Below are positions 40,157 through 49,766 of a DNA stretch of 64,000 bases, one piece after another. The first letter of the stretch is position 1. The number at the start of each line of letters is the position of its first letter. The notes under the pieces were generated by a model. It worked only from the letters and a program-made list of their open reading frames with translations. It had not been told where the DNA came from and did not search any database. The position numbers and the translations under genes were made by a program. This DNA comes from Shouchella hunanensis (lineage in GTDB: Bacteria; Bacillota; Bacilli; Bacillales; Bacillaceae_D), in assembly GCF_028735875.1 (NCBI RefSeq), contig NZ_CP117834.1:1538001-1602000 (forward strand), read 5' to 3'.

Positions 40157-40453
40157 ATGGAAATTACTGACGTAAGGTTACGGCGTGTCCAAACGGAAGG
40201 GCGTATGCGGGCAATTGCATCTATAACAATTGACCATGAATTCGTTGTTCACGATATTCGTGTAATCGATGGAAACAACGGCCTATTCGTTGCAATGCCG
40301 AGCAAGAGAACACCTGACGGAGAATTTAGAGACATTGCACACCCAATCTCCTCTAAAACTAGGGAAAAGATTCAAGTGGCTGTTATAGACGAGTACGAGC
40401 GAGTAGGAGAATATGAAGACGCTACCAATTATGAAGAAGCTGGTGCTTCGTAA
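40157..40453 (+). CDS. spoVG: SpoVG regulatory protein
   Basis: 98 aa; [30 protein letters not shown] and [18 protein letters not shown] are nearly invariant in the family. A nucleic-acid-binding regulator affecting septation and post-exponential genes. ATG 40157 lies seven bases after GAGAGGTG; the in-frame GTG 40148 is inside the ribosome site. Confidence 0.97.
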   Translation: MEITDVRLRRVQTEGRMRAIASITIDHEFVVHDIRVIDGNNGLFVAMPSKRTPDGEFRDIAHPISSKTREKIQVAVIDEYERVGEYEDATNYEEAGAS

Positions 40454-40468
40454 CAATAGGTTGAAGCT

Positions 40469-40503
40469 AAACCAGTCTGTGCAAAACGCAGGCTGGTTTT
40501 TTT
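40469..40503 (+). terminator. spoVG terminator
   Basis: AAACCAG-CTG / CAG-CTGGTTT stem with a T7 tail. Confidence 0.85.
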
Positions 40504-40603
40504 GTATATTTTTCAAGTATGTAAAGACGTCCAGAGATATTGAAATACGTGGTGGTTTCAAGTATAGTTTTAATGATGAACATGAACGAGTGTGGAGGGG
40601 AAT

Positions 40604-41968
40604 ATGAGCGGACGATATGCAATTGTTCTTGCTGCTGGGCAAGGAACAAGAATGAAGTCAAAGCTTTATAAAGTGTTACACCCAGTTTGTGGAAAACCAA
40701 TGGTCGAACACGTTGTAGATCAAGCGAAAGCGGTCGGCTTTGATGACATCGCAGTTGTTGTTGGTCACGGTGCGGAGCAAGTAAAAGAAGCGATCCCAAC
40801 TGGCGCTTCCTTTGTACTGCAAAATGAGCAACTTGGTACTGGGCATGCGGTACAGTGTGCAGAATCATTGTTGAAAGGGAAGAACGGTACAACAGTGGTC
40901 CTGTGTGGTGATACGCCATTAATAACAGCCGAAACGTTAAAGACTCTGATTGCGTTTCATGAACAGGAAGCAGCAAAAGCAACTATCTTAACAGCATATG
41001 CCGACAATCCACATGGATATGGACGAATTATTCGTGGCTCAAACGGTGAAGTCGATAAAATAGTTGAACAAAAAGATGCATCTAGCGAAGAGCTTCGTGT
41101 GAATGAGATTAATACAGGTATTTACTGTTTTGATAACAATACGTTATTTGACGTATTACAAATGGTGACAAATGAGAATAAACAAGGTGAATACTACTTA
41201 CCAGACGTAATTGGACTCTTAAATAAAAAAGAGGAAAAAGTGTGTGCCTATGTTACACCAACAATGGAAGAAACCATTGGTGTAAATGATCGAGTTGCCC
41301 TAGCGCAAGCCGAAAAAGCGATGCAAGCACGAATTAACATGTATTGGATGACACAAGGGGTTACGTTCATTGATCCGAACACGACATATATATCCGTTGA
41401 TGCAACACTAGCACAAGATACGACACTATTTCCGAACGTTAGTATAAAGGGTAACTCTAACATTGGTGAAGATTGCATCATAGAGTCAGGTAGTGAAATT
41501 CACCATTCTGTCATTGAGAAAGGCGTTCACATTCGATCCTCTTATATTTATAATAGTTATGTACACGAAGGTGCTACTATTGGACCTTTTGCTCATATAC
41601 GGCCTGATTCGACTGTCGGTAAAGAGGTTAAAGTCGGTAATTTTGTGGAATTGAAGAAAGCAAGCATCAATGACCGTAGTAAAGTATCCCATCTAACGTA
41701 CATTGGTGATGCGGATATTGGCAAAGATGTTAACATTGGATGTGGGGTCGTGACGGTCAATTACGATGGCACAAACAAGCATCAAACAATCGTGCATGAC
41801 GGTGCGTTTATTGGCTCAGGATCAAACCTAGTCGCACCTGTTGAGATTGGGAAGCATGCATTTGTAGCAGCTGGTTCAACGATAACAAATCATGTAACGG
41901 ATTACTCACTGGCTATAGCACGAGCTAGACAAGTAGATAAAACAAATTATATAAAAAAAGATCAATAA
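40604..41968 (+). CDS. glmU: bifunctional GlmU: GlcN-1-P acetyltransferase / UDP-GlcNAc pyrophosphorylase
   Basis: Makes UDP-GlcNAc for peptidoglycan and teichoic acids. The N-terminal pyrophosphorylase domain has AAGQGTRMKSKLYKVLHPVCGKP (quoted in part: LAAGQGTRMKS) and a C-terminal left-handed beta-helix of hexapeptide repeats (about 250-454, IGPFAHIRPDS, GCGVVTVNYDG). 454 aa. ATG 40604 after GGAGGGG; the earlier in-frame GTG is rejected. Confidence 0.97.
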   Translation: MSGRYAIVLAAGQGTRMKSKLYKVLHPVCGKPMVEHVVDQAKAVGFDDIAVVVGHGAEQVKEAIPTGASFVLQNEQLGTGHAVQCAESLLKGKNGTTVVLCGDTPLITAETLKTLIAFHEQEAAKATILTAYADNPHGYGRIIRGSNGEVDKIVEQKDASSEELRVNEINTGIYCFDNNTLFDVLQMVTNENKQGEYYLPDVIGLLNKKEEKVCAYVTPTMEETIGVNDRVALAQAEKAMQARINMYWMTQGVTFIDPNTTYISVDATLAQDTTLFPNVSIKGNSNIGEDCIIESGSEIHHSVIEKGVHIRSSYIYNSYVHEGATIGPFAHIRPDSTVGKEVKVGNFVELKKASINDRSKVSHLTYIGDADIGKDVNIGCGVVTVNYDGTNKHQTIVHDGAFIGSGSNLVAPVEIGKHAFVAAGSTITNHVTDYSLAIARARQVDKTNYIKKDQ

Positions 41969-41992
41969 CATTTACTGGAGGTAACACAAGAA

Positions 41993-42943
41993 ATGGCAAA
42001 CTATAGCGACCCAAGCTTAAAGGTCTTTACTCTTAATTCTAACAAGGCTTTGGCTGAAGAAATCGCTCGACATATTGGAGTTTCTCTTGGAAAGAATTCT
42101 GTCATGCGCTTTAGTGATGGTGAAGTTCAAATTAACATTGAAGAAAGTATTCGTGGCTGTGATGTATACTTAATTCAATCAACATCGGCTCCAGCGAACG
42201 AACACTTAATGGAACTCTTAATTATGATTGATGCAGTAAAACGAGCTTCAGCGCGTACGATCAACATTGTTATGCCTTATTACGGCTATGCGAGACAAGA
42301 TCGAAAAGCACGGGCGCGAGAACCAATCACAGCTAAACTTGTGGCTAATCTGCTTGAAACGGCTGGTGCAACTCGTGTTTTAACAATTGACCTCCATGCA
42401 ACTCAAATTCAAGGTTTCTTTGATATCCCAGTTGACCAGTTAATGGGTGTACCAATTTTATCTGATTATTTTAGCAGCAAAGGGCTTGACGATATTGTTG
42501 TTGTTTCACCGGATCATGGTGGAGTGGTACGAGCTCGTAAAATGGCCGACCGCTTAAAAGCACCAATTGCTATTATTGATAAACGTCGACCAAGACCAAA
42601 CGTGTCAGAAGTAATGAATATTGTTGGTAATATTGAAGGAAAGACAGCCATTATTATTGATGATATTATTGATACAGCAGGAACAATTACACTTGCGGCG
42701 AATGCTTTAGTAGAACAAGGAGCAAAAGAAGTATATGCTTGCTGTACGCACCCTGTTCTATCTGGTCCAGCAGTAGATCGAATTCGCAACTCTAAGATTA
42801 AAGAATTGGTTGTAACGAATACAATTGATTTGGATGAAGAGAAAAAAGGTGCCAACATTACAGAGTTGTCTGTAGCGGAGTTGATGGCTGAGGCTATTAT
42901 TCGCGTACATGAAGATGCTTCTGTATCCACCTTATTCGATTGA
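41993..42943 (+). CDS. prs: ribose-phosphate pyrophosphokinase
   Basis: Makes PRPP from ribose 5-phosphate and ATP. Conserved: [34 protein letters not shown] (flexible catalytic loop), [13 protein letters not shown] and the PRPP site [13 protein letters not shown]. 316 aa. 24 bases after glmU, with GGAGG before the ATG. Confidence 0.97.
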   Translation: MANYSDPSLKVFTLNSNKALAEEIARHIGVSLGKNSVMRFSDGEVQINIEESIRGCDVYLIQSTSAPANEHLMELLIMIDAVKRASARTINIVMPYYGYARQDRKARAREPITAKLVANLLETAGATRVLTIDLHATQIQGFFDIPVDQLMGVPILSDYFSSKGLDDIVVVSPDHGGVVRARKMADRLKAPIAIIDKRRPRPNVSEVMNIVGNIEGKTAIIIDDIIDTAGTITLAANALVEQGAKEVYACCTHPVLSGPAVDRIRNSKIKELVVTNTIDLDEEKKGANITELSVAELMAEAIIRVHEDASVSTLFD

Positions 42944-42992
42944 TTTTTGTTATCACCCTAGAGAGAACTTACGAAAAAGAACAAGGAATTCT

Positions 42993-43018
42993 GTTTGAAA
43001 ACTGACCTTTAAGGGAAC
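42993..43018 (+). promoter_or_regulatory. candidate SigB-like promoter for ctc
   Basis: GTTTGA (42993-42998), 14-base spacer, GGGAAC (43013-43018), an imperfect match to GTTTAA/GGGTAT. B. subtilis ctc is a classic SigB gene, which is the main reason to look here. Confidence 0.35.
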
Positions 43019-43060
43019 ACAATTAACAGACGTGTAAAACTAAGATGAGGTGAAAGAAAG

Positions 43061-43717
43061 ATGACAGTATTACAAGCTCGTGATCGTAAAGACTTAACAG
43101 GACAAGAAACAAGAAATATTCGTCTAAATGGTTTTGTGCCAGGCGTACTATATGGTAATAAAATTGAGAGTCAGCCGGTTTCAGTAGAAAGTGTTGCTTT
43201 CTTAAAAACAATGAGAGAAGTAGGCCAAAACGGTTTATTTGATCTTGAATTAGAAAACGGTAAAAAGCACCACGTAATGGTGCAAGAAGTTCAAGTGGAC
43301 CCTTTGAAAAATCATTACACGCATATTGATTTCTTCGAAGTAAACATGAAAGAAAAACGTGATGCAAATGTACCTGTTCATTTAGAAGGGGAAGCGCCAG
43401 GAGCAAGCGAAGGCGGTATTGTGAACCATCTTCTTTATGAAATTACTGTACATTGTTTACCGGCGGATATTCCGGAAAGCATTACGGTAGACATTTCAAA
43501 TTTAAACGTTGGAGATACGCTATCAATTTCAGAGATGCGTTCCACTGTTTCTGTGGACATCGTGAATGAAGATGACGAAGCGGTTGTAACGGTACAAGCG
43601 CCAACGGTAACAGAAGATCCAGATGAAACAGAAGAAGATGGTACGACTGCGCTAGGTGTAGAAGCAACAGAAGAGCGTGAGGATGACGACAAAGATCGTC
43701 CGGGTCGTGTTGAATAG
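43061..43717 (+). CDS. ctc: 50S ribosomal protein L25/general stress protein Ctc
   Basis: 218 aa. The N-terminal L25 domain (1-95) binds 5S rRNA (VPGVLYGNKIESQPVSVES; HYTHIDFFEVNM) and a TL5-type beta domain follows (about 96-185). The acidic tail (about 186-218) is characteristic of the long Ctc form. Followed by a strong terminator. Confidence 0.95.
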   Translation: MTVLQARDRKDLTGQETRNIRLNGFVPGVLYGNKIESQPVSVESVAFLKTMREVGQNGLFDLELENGKKHHVMVQEVQVDPLKNHYTHIDFFEVNMKEKRDANVPVHLEGEAPGASEGGIVNHLLYEITVHCLPADIPESITVDISNLNVGDTLSISEMRSTVSVDIVNEDDEAVVTVQAPTVTEDPDETEEDGTTALGVEATEEREDDDKDRPGRVE

Positions 43718-43727
43718 TAAATAAAGT

Positions 43728-43768
43728 GACGAAAGGTATGACCCTTTGGGGTTATGCCTTTTTCGTCA
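43728..43768 (+). terminator. ctc terminator
   Basis: GACGAAAGGTATGACCC / GGGTTATGCCTTTTTCGTC, a long stem with two wobble pairs and an internal T run. Confidence 0.75.
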
Positions 43769-43790
43769 AGTTTGAATAAAGGAGTTACGC

Positions 43791-44351
43791 ATGAAGTTAA
43801 TTGTGGGGTTGGGAAATCCTGGTAAACAGTTTGATAACACAAGACATAATATAGGTTTCGACAGTGTTGACCTCATAGCTGAACAATTCGATTCTTCTCT
43901 TACTAAGCAAAAATTCAACGGCTTATATGGAGAAACGATTGTAAATGGTGAGAAAGTAATGTTGCTAAAACCTTTAACGTATATGAACCTTTCTGGAGAG
44001 TGTGTTCGGCCGTTTATGGATTATTTCAACGTAAGCTTAGAAGAGCTTGTTGTCTTGTATGATGATTTAGATATACCGCCAGGAAAAATACGTTTACGCC
44101 AAAAGGGTAGTGCAGGTGGTCATAACGGAATTAAATCACTTATTCATCATTTAGGAACCCAAGAATTTAACCGGGTTCGTATTGGTGTGGGACGTCCTAC
44201 TAACAATGAACCAGTTGTGAAATACGTCTTAAACCGTGCCGCAGGTGATGAGAAAGCGCTTTTAGAGGATGCCATTAAAAAGACGGCACAATCAATTGAA
44301 GCATGGATGACAAAGCCGTTCCTTGAAGTGATGAATGTATACAACCGATAG
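43791..44351 (+). CDS. pth: peptidyl-tRNA hydrolase
   Basis: Recycles tRNA from prematurely released peptidyl-tRNA (spoVC in B. subtilis). KLIVGLGNPGKQFDNTRHNIGF carries the catalytic histidine (quoted in part: NTRHNIGF), with LKPLTYMNLSGE and DDLDIPPGKIRLRQKGSAGGHNG (GSAGGHNG loop). 186 aa. AAAGGAG before the ATG. Confidence 0.96.
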   Translation: MKLIVGLGNPGKQFDNTRHNIGFDSVDLIAEQFDSSLTKQKFNGLYGETIVNGEKVMLLKPLTYMNLSGECVRPFMDYFNVSLEELVVLYDDLDIPPGKIRLRQKGSAGGHNGIKSLIHHLGTQEFNRVRIGVGRPTNNEPVVKYVLNRAAGDEKALLEDAIKKTAQSIEAWMTKPFLEVMNVYNR

Positions 44352-44415
44352 GATAATGTCTCATTCTTTTGATCATACTGTAAACAAGAATAACTGTTTA
44401 CAAGGAGTGATTAAA

Positions 44416-44643
44416 ATGGCTGTGCATTATGGTTGTAAGTACTGTCAAAAACAAATGGCAACGCTGGAAAATCAATATACTTTCGAGGAATTAGGGATAA
44501 GCAAATTAGGTGCCGTGGATCAGTTAGAGAGCGTTCGAGTAACTCAAGAAGGCGATGTCCATATTGCGGCAATTTGCGAGGATTGTTACCAAGCTTTTCA
44601 ATTAAATCCGCTTTTGCACGAAACTCAAAATGTGATTCATTAA
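44416..44643 (+). CDS. fin: anti-sigma factor Fin (YabK)
   Basis: 75-aa zinc-ribbon protein with CKYCQKQM and ICEDCYQAF cysteine pairs. In B. subtilis, Fin inhibits SigF and eases the SigF-to-SigG switch in the forespore. ATG 44416 after AAGGAGTGA; sits between pth and mfd as expected. Confidence 0.93.
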   Translation: MAVHYGCKYCQKQMATLENQYTFEELGISKLGAVDQLESVRVTQEGDVHIAAICEDCYQAFQLNPLLHETQNVIH

Positions 44644-44653
44644 TAGCAACAAA

Positions 44654-44685
44654 GCTTTGGTATCCTTAAAGACCAAGGCATTTTT
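44654..44685 (+). terminator. fin terminator
   Basis: GCTTTGGT / ACCAAGGC stem (with G-U pairs), 10-base loop, then TTTTT. Confidence 0.65.
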
Positions 44686-44766
44686 CAATTAAAACGAGCG
44701 TAGGATTGATAATACAAACGATATAGTGAAGTGCAAATCGTGTTAGCGAAATCAGGGGGAAAAGAA

Positions 44767-47700
44767 ATGTTAGGATTGCAACAGTTTGTCAGTGGAACGA
44801 ATGAGCTACAAACCATTGCTAACGGAATAGAAAAAGGTCAAAGTGAACAGGTGCTATCAGGCTTAACAGGTTCATCAAGAACAGTTGCGAGCGCTTCTCT
44901 TTATCGGGAAACGCAGCGCAATCAGCTCATTGTGACACATAATTTATTCCAAGCACAAAAAATGTACGAAGATCTTGTTGACTTATTAGGGGAAGAAAAA
45001 GTTTATCTTTATCCAGTAAATGAATTAATCTCAGCAGAAATTGCCGTTGCTAGTCCTGAAATGAAAGCGCAACGCATTGATGTGTTAAATCGACTTGTAA
45101 ATGGGTTTTCAGGAATTATTGTCGTTCCTCTAGCGGGGGTTCGCCGTTTACTACCGCCGAAAACATTATGGGCTCAGTATCAGCTGGATGTAACGGTTGG
45201 AACAGACGTTCAAGAACTTGATTCGTTTATTAGTCAGCTGGTGTCAATGGGTTATAGAAGAACCGATATGGTTTCAGCGCCTGGTGAAATGAGTGTCCGT
45301 GGTGGCATCATTGATTTGTATCCACTCACTGAAGAACATCCCATTAGAATAGAACTTTTTGATACAGAGATTGATTCTTTACGATACTTCTCGTTAGAAA
45401 CGCAGCGCTCTGAGGGACAGCTGGAAACAATTAAAATTGGACCTGCGGAAGAAGTATTGTTAACCTCAACACACTATAGTCATGCAGCTTCTGTTTTAGA
45501 AGAACAACTAAGCGTAACAACTAAGAAAGTATCGAATAAAAAAACACGAGAATCTTTGCAAGAGCGAATTCCGTTTGAAATTGCGCAATTAAAGCAAGGA
45601 CAACCGTTTGAAGGTATGTATAAATACATGTCGTTTTATTATGAGAGTCCGCATACGCTTCTCTCCTATATGTCAGAACACGCTGTTATTTGGATTGATG
45701 AAATAACTCGTGTAAAAGAGATGTCGGAAAACCTTATTAAAGAGGAAGCAGAGTGGCATACAAGCATGATTGAACAAGGGGCCATTGTGCACGGCGCAGA
45801 AATGTCCTATGAACTGCTAAATCGGTTACAAGAAGTCCCTCAATCAATTGTTTACTCAGCTTTATTTCAAAAACAAATTCCAGGGACAAAACCGCAACAG
45901 GTGCTTAATGTCTCTTGTAAATCCATGCAAAATTTTCATGGACAAATGGATTTGCTCACATCAGAAATCAATCGCTGGATTGCTAACCACTATACGGTTC
46001 TGTTTATTGCTGGAACAGAAGATCGGGCAAAACGACTTTCGTTAAATCTTTCTGATGAGAATATTGACGCTCATCTTATAGAAGGAAAAACAACTTTAAC
46101 GAGTGGAACGGTGCAAATTTACACGGGTCATTTGCATGCTGGGTTTGAATTACCTGAGCAAAAGCTTGTTGTTATTACAGAAGAAGAAGTGTTTGCCAAA
46201 CAAGCAAGAAAGCCAAAGCGCCGTCAAACAATGTCCAATGCAGAACGAATTAAAAGTTACTCAGAACTCGCTGTTGGAGACTTAGTTGTTCACGTTAATC
46301 ATGGTGTTGGGAAGTACTTAGGTGTTGAAACCTTAGAAATAAATGGCGTTCATAAAGATTACTTAAATTTGCGTTACGCTGGAAATGACAAGCTGTATGT
46401 TCCAGTAGAACAAATCGACCAAGTCCAGAAATATGTAGGATCTGAGGAAAAAGATCCAAAAATTTATGCGCTTGGCGGAAACGATTGGAAAAAAGTAAAG
46501 AGTAAGGTGAAGTCGTCTGTTGAAGATATCGCAGATGATTTAATCAAGCTTTATGCAGAAAGAGAAGCGAGCGTTGGGCACAAATTCTCAGAAGATGGGC
46601 CCGAACAGGGTGATTTTGAAGGTTCCTTCCCTTATCAAGAAACGGAAGATCAAACACGTGCCATTGCAGAGATAAAAGAAGACATGGAAAAGCAACGTCC
46701 GATGGATCGCTTGCTTTGTGGTGATGTAGGTTATGGTAAGACGGAAGTAGCAATTCGTGCTGCCTTTAAAGCCATTATGGATGGAAAACAAGTGGCAATC
46801 CTTGTCCCAACAACGATATTAGCGCAGCAACATTTTGAAACCATTTCAGAACGGTTCTCAGAGTTCCCAATTACGGTTGGTGTGCTTAGCAGATTCCGCT
46901 CGAGAAAAGAGCAAACGGAAGTACTAAAAGGCTTAAAGGCAGGTTCTGTGGACTTGGTTGTTGGAACCCATCGCTTATTATCGAAGGATATTGTGTTTAA
47001 AGACCTCGGCCTGTTAATTGTCGATGAAGAACAGCGATTTGGCGTCACGCATAAGGAAAAAATCAAACAATTAAAATCGAACATAGACGTATTAACCTTA
47101 ACAGCAACGCCAATACCAAGGACGCTCCATATGTCCATGCTAGGCGTACGTGACTTATCCATTATTGAGACACCTCCAGAAAATCGCTTCCCCGTTCAAA
47201 CATATGTGGTGGAATACAATCCATCCATTGTACGAGAAGCCATTGAGCGTGAAATGACTCGGGGTGGTCAAGTCTACGTTCTCTACAACCGCGTAGAAGA
47301 TATTGAAAGAATGACTGAACAAATAGCCATGCTCGTTCCAGATGCAAAGGTTTCCTATGCGCACGGACAAATGAATGAACGTGAGCTAGAATCGATTATT
47401 TTAAGTTTCTTAGAAGGTGAGAGTGACGTATTGGTCACTACGACAATCATTGAAACAGGTGTCGATATTCCGAATGTTAATACACTCATCGTTAGTAATG
47501 CCGATAAAATGGGTCTATCACAGCTTTATCAAATTCGTGGTCGAGTTGGTCGTTCAAATCGTGTTGCGTATTCATACTTTACGTACCAACAAGACAAGGT
47601 GTTAACGGAAGTAGCTGAGCGTCGACTTCAATCTATTAAAGAATTCACGGAACTTGGTTCTGGGTTTAAGATTGCGATGAGGGATTTAACGATTCGAGGC

Positions 47701-48309
47701 GCAGGTAATCTTTTAGGAGCCCAGCAGCATGGATTTATTGATTCGGTTGGTTTTGACTTGTACTCTCAAATGCTAAAAGAAGCAATTGATGAGCGGAAAG
47801 GAACAGGAGCGAAAGAAGAGACGTTCCAGTCAGAGTTGTCAATTAGTGTAGACGCTTATATTCCAGAGCGCTATATTCCTGATGCGAAGCAAAAGATTGA
47901 AATGTATAAGCGATTCAAAGGTATTGAAACAATGGATGACCTAACCGATCTTCAAGATGAATTAATTGATCGGTTTGGTGAATATCCGAAGCAAGTTGAA
48001 TACTTGTTAGGTCTTACGAAAATAAAGCACCTTGCTGATCAATATAAAGTAGAGAAAATCAATGAAGCGAAAGATGCCATTGTCATTCTCCTTTCAAATG
48101 AGACTACACAATCGATCAAAATTGCGTCATTCATGGAATCTGCTCGCGCCATCGGTCGATTTATAACAGTCGGAACTCAAGGGGATCAGTTGAAAGTAAC
48201 GATAAAAACAAAGAGTATGTTAGCAGAACAAATGCTAGATACGACGTTTGAAGTCCTACAAGCTGTGAAGCGAGCTCATCTAAGCCAAGATCACGTTACC
48301 GTTAGCTAG
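44767..48309 (+). CDS. mfd: transcription-repair coupling factor
   Basis: Displaces RNA polymerase stalled at DNA damage and recruits UvrA. UvrB-homology module at the N-terminus (about 1-330), RNA-polymerase-interaction domain with LKVGDLVVHVNHG-type sequence (AVGDLVVHVNHGVGKYLG, about 500), then a RecG-like SF2 translocase (GDVGYGKTEVAIRAAF, DEEQRFGV, TATPIPRTLHM, QIRGRVGRS) and a C-terminal D7 domain. 1180 aa. ATG 44767 follows AGGGGGA and matches the usual length; GTG 44731 is the less likely longer start. Confidence 0.97.
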   Translation: MLGLQQFVSGTNELQTIANGIEKGQSEQVLSGLTGSSRTVASASLYRETQRNQLIVTHNLFQAQKMYEDLVDLLGEEKVYLYPVNELISAEIAVASPEMKAQRIDVLNRLVNGFSGIIVVPLAGVRRLLPPKTLWAQYQLDVTVGTDVQELDSFISQLVSMGYRRTDMVSAPGEMSVRGGIIDLYPLTEEHPIRIELFDTEIDSLRYFSLETQRSEGQLETIKIGPAEEVLLTSTHYSHAASVLEEQLSVTTKKVSNKKTRESLQERIPFEIAQLKQGQPFEGMYKYMSFYYESPHTLLSYMSEHAVIWIDEITRVKEMSENLIKEEAEWHTSMIEQGAIVHGAEMSYELLNRLQEVPQSIVYSALFQKQIPGTKPQQVLNVSCKSMQNFHGQMDLLTSEINRWIANHYTVLFIAGTEDRAKRLSLNLSDENIDAHLIEGKTTLTSGTVQIYTGHLHAGFELPEQKLVVITEEEVFAKQARKPKRRQTMSNAERIKSYSELAVGDLVVHVNHGVGKYLGVETLEINGVHKDYLNLRYAGNDKLYVPVEQIDQVQKYVGSEEKDPKIYALGGNDWKKVKSKVKSSVEDIADDLIKLYAEREASVGHKFSEDGPEQGDFEGSFPYQETEDQTRAIAEIKEDMEKQRPMDRLLCGDVGYGKTEVAIRAAFKAIMDGKQVAILVPTTILAQQHFETISERFSEFPITVGVLSRFRSRKEQTEVLKGLKAGSVDLVVGTHRLLSKDIVFKDLGLLIVDEEQRFGVTHKEKIKQLKSNIDVLTLTATPIPRTLHMSMLGVRDLSIIETPPENRFPVQTYVVEYNPSIVREAIEREMTRGGQVYVLYNRVEDIERMTEQIAMLVPDAKVSYAHGQMNERELESIILSFLEGESDVLVTTTIIETGVDIPNVNTLIVSNADKMGLSQLYQIRGRVGRSNRVAYSYFTYQQDKVLTEVAERRLQSIKEFTELGSGFKIAMRDLTIRGAGNLLGAQQHGFIDSVGFDLYSQMLKEAIDERKGTGAKEETFQSELSISVDAYIPERYIPDAKQKIEMYKRFKGIETMDDLTDLQDELIDRFGEYPKQVEYLLGLTKIKHLADQYKVEKINEAKDAIVILLSNETTQSIKIASFMESARAIGRFITVGTQGDQLKVTIKTKSMLAEQMLDTTFEVLQAVKRAHLSQDHVTVS

Positions 48310-48348
48310 GAAGTAGTCATCAAATCAATAAGATATTTCATCAATTGG

Positions 48349-48378
48349 TGAATAGTTCTTAAAAAAGGAAGGATACTA
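48349..48378 (+). promoter_or_regulatory. candidate SigG promoter for spoVT
   Basis: TGAATA (48349-48354), 17-base spacer, GATACTA (48372-48378), close to the SigG consensus TGAATA/CATACTA. An imperfect stem (48366-48376 with 48394-48404) overlaps its -10 and lacks a T run. Confidence 0.65.
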
Positions 48379-48445
48379 CAGTTATAACAAATTGTATTCT
48401 TCCTAAATGATTTGATTTTACATCTTAGAAAGCGAGGCTTTATGT

Positions 48446-48985
48446 ATGAAAGCAACTGGAATTGTAAGACGTATTGACGATCTTGGCAGGGTTGTGATAC
48501 CTAAAGAAATAAGAAGAACGTTACGCATTCGTGAAGGCGATCCGCTCGAAATATTTGTTGATCGAGAAGGTGAAGTGATTCTAAAGAAATACTCACCAAT
48601 CTCTGAGTTAGGTGACTTCGCAAAGGAATATGCCGAGGCCTTATACGATAGTTTAAATCAATATGTGTTAATTTCTGATCGTGATACATATATTGCGGTA
48701 GCTGGCGCTTCTAAAAAAGAATATGCAAACAAGGCCGTTGGTGAAGTAATTGAAACTGTAATGGCTAACCGTAAATCTCACATGGAAGCGAATGCAGGCG
48801 AATATAACCTTGTTGGCGATCACAAAGATGATTATAAAGGCTACGTGGCGGCACCAATCATTGCTAGTGGTGATCCTATTGGTGCAGTTGTGATCTTTTC
48901 AAAGTCAGAAGCGCTATCAGGAAAACTAGAACAGAAAATGGCTGAAACCGCAGCTGGCTTTTTAGCCCGTCAAATGGAACAATAG
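48446..48985 (+). CDS. spoVT: stage V sporulation regulator SpoVT
   Basis: 179 aa. An N-terminal AbrB-type swapped-hairpin DNA-binding domain (MKATGIVRRIDDLGRVVIPK, about 1-50) and a C-terminal GAF-like domain (about 55-178). Regulates SigG-dependent genes in the forespore. The only other AbrB-fold gene here is abrB. Confidence 0.97.
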   Translation: MKATGIVRRIDDLGRVVIPKEIRRTLRIREGDPLEIFVDREGEVILKKYSPISELGDFAKEYAEALYDSLNQYVLISDRDTYIAVAGASKKEYANKAVGEVIETVMANRKSHMEANAGEYNLVGDHKDDYKGYVAAPIIASGDPIGAVVIFSKSEALSGKLEQKMAETAAGFLARQMEQ

Positions 48986-48990
48986 TGTCA

Positions 48991-49024
48991 AAAAACATAT
49001 GAGCGAGAGCGCTCATATGTTTTT
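48991..49024 (+). terminator. spoVT terminator
   Basis: Perfect 15-bp stem AAAAACATATGAGCG / CGCTCATATGTTTTT around a 4-base loop. Confidence 0.9.
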
Positions 49025-49078
49025 CTTTATTTCATTTAGTAGCCATGTAGAATAAAATAAAGAAAAAGGGAGGTTTAT

Positions 49079-49714
49079 ATGAGTACATTCTTTAAAGTTT
49101 GGATAAATCCGAGAGGGGTTATTCGTAACAAAATTGAGCAGGAAGCACAGGTACAACCATTTGGTAAATACTTACTGCTTGCCTACATATCTGGAATTTT
49201 TTCGATTATGTTTTCCTTTGAAATGGAAGCGCCTTTTTCAGCTTCAGTGTTTAGTCTTTCTGTATTTCTTGGTGCTATTGTTACGTCTGTGTTATCGGTA
49301 TTTTTAATGCCCGTTTTGTTTAAATGGTTTGGTAGTTGGGTTGGAGGTAGAGGTTCGTTAGCAGAAGTGAGAGTCGCTGTTATTTATACACAAGTGTTAC
49401 CTCAGATTTTTATTGGCATTTTACTATTACCTTTTATCTTACTAATTGGTGAGAGCTACTTCTTAGTTTTTGAAAATTCTTTAGAGCCCCAGCTTAGCGG
49501 CTTACAAAATTGGGCACTACTTGTTGCATCCTTACTTCTGATTGTGTTATTTATATGGCAATTTATTGTAATGCTACAAGGGTTAGGAGAGGCACATGGT
49601 TTTTCAGCGTGGAAGTCATTACTCGTCTATATTATTTTTACTGTTTTATTAACCATCTTCTTAGTCATTGTTGGTTTAATCTTGGCGTTAACGATTGGCA
49701 TACTGTTTATTTAG
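49079..49714 (+). CDS. Yip1-family membrane protein
   Basis: 211 aa with an amphipathic N-terminus (FKVWINPRGVIRNKI) and about five membrane helices, typical of bacterial Yip1/YIP1-domain proteins. No catalytic residues. Function unknown; bacterial Yip1 proteins often neighbour transport or envelope genes. It is convergent with a murG-type gene and similar in layout to the minus-strand protein at 50852-51460. Confidence 0.75.
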   Translation: MSTFFKVWINPRGVIRNKIEQEAQVQPFGKYLLLAYISGIFSIMFSFEMEAPFSASVFSLSVFLGAIVTSVLSVFLMPVLFKWFGSWVGGRGSLAEVRVAVIYTQVLPQIFIGILLLPFILLIGESYFLVFENSLEPQLSGLQNWALLVASLLLIVLFIWQFIVMLQGLGEAHGFSAWKSLLVYIIFTVLLTIFLVIVGLILALTIGILFI

Positions 49715-49720
49715 ACAATA

Positions 49721-49757
49721 GAAAAGGCCCCCAGTCTACTAGACAGGGGGCCTTTTC
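49721..49757. terminator. bidirectional terminator
   Basis: GAAAAGGCCCCC / GGGGGCCTTTTC with an inner GTCT / AGAC stem; serves the convergent Yip1 and murG-type genes. Confidence 0.9.
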
Positions 49758-49766
49758 TCGTACAGA

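Noticed and set aside
40467-40982. 171-codon minus-strand open frame over the glmU start
   Set aside because: Antisense to glmU and crosses the spoVG terminator; composition is typical of a shadow frame.
46731-47162. 143-codon minus-strand open frame in mfd
   Set aside because: Antisense to the conserved Mfd translocase motifs; no independent evidence.
48366-48404. Terminator after mfd
   Set aside because: The imperfect stem has no T tract and overlaps the spoVT promoter, so a terminator role was not called.
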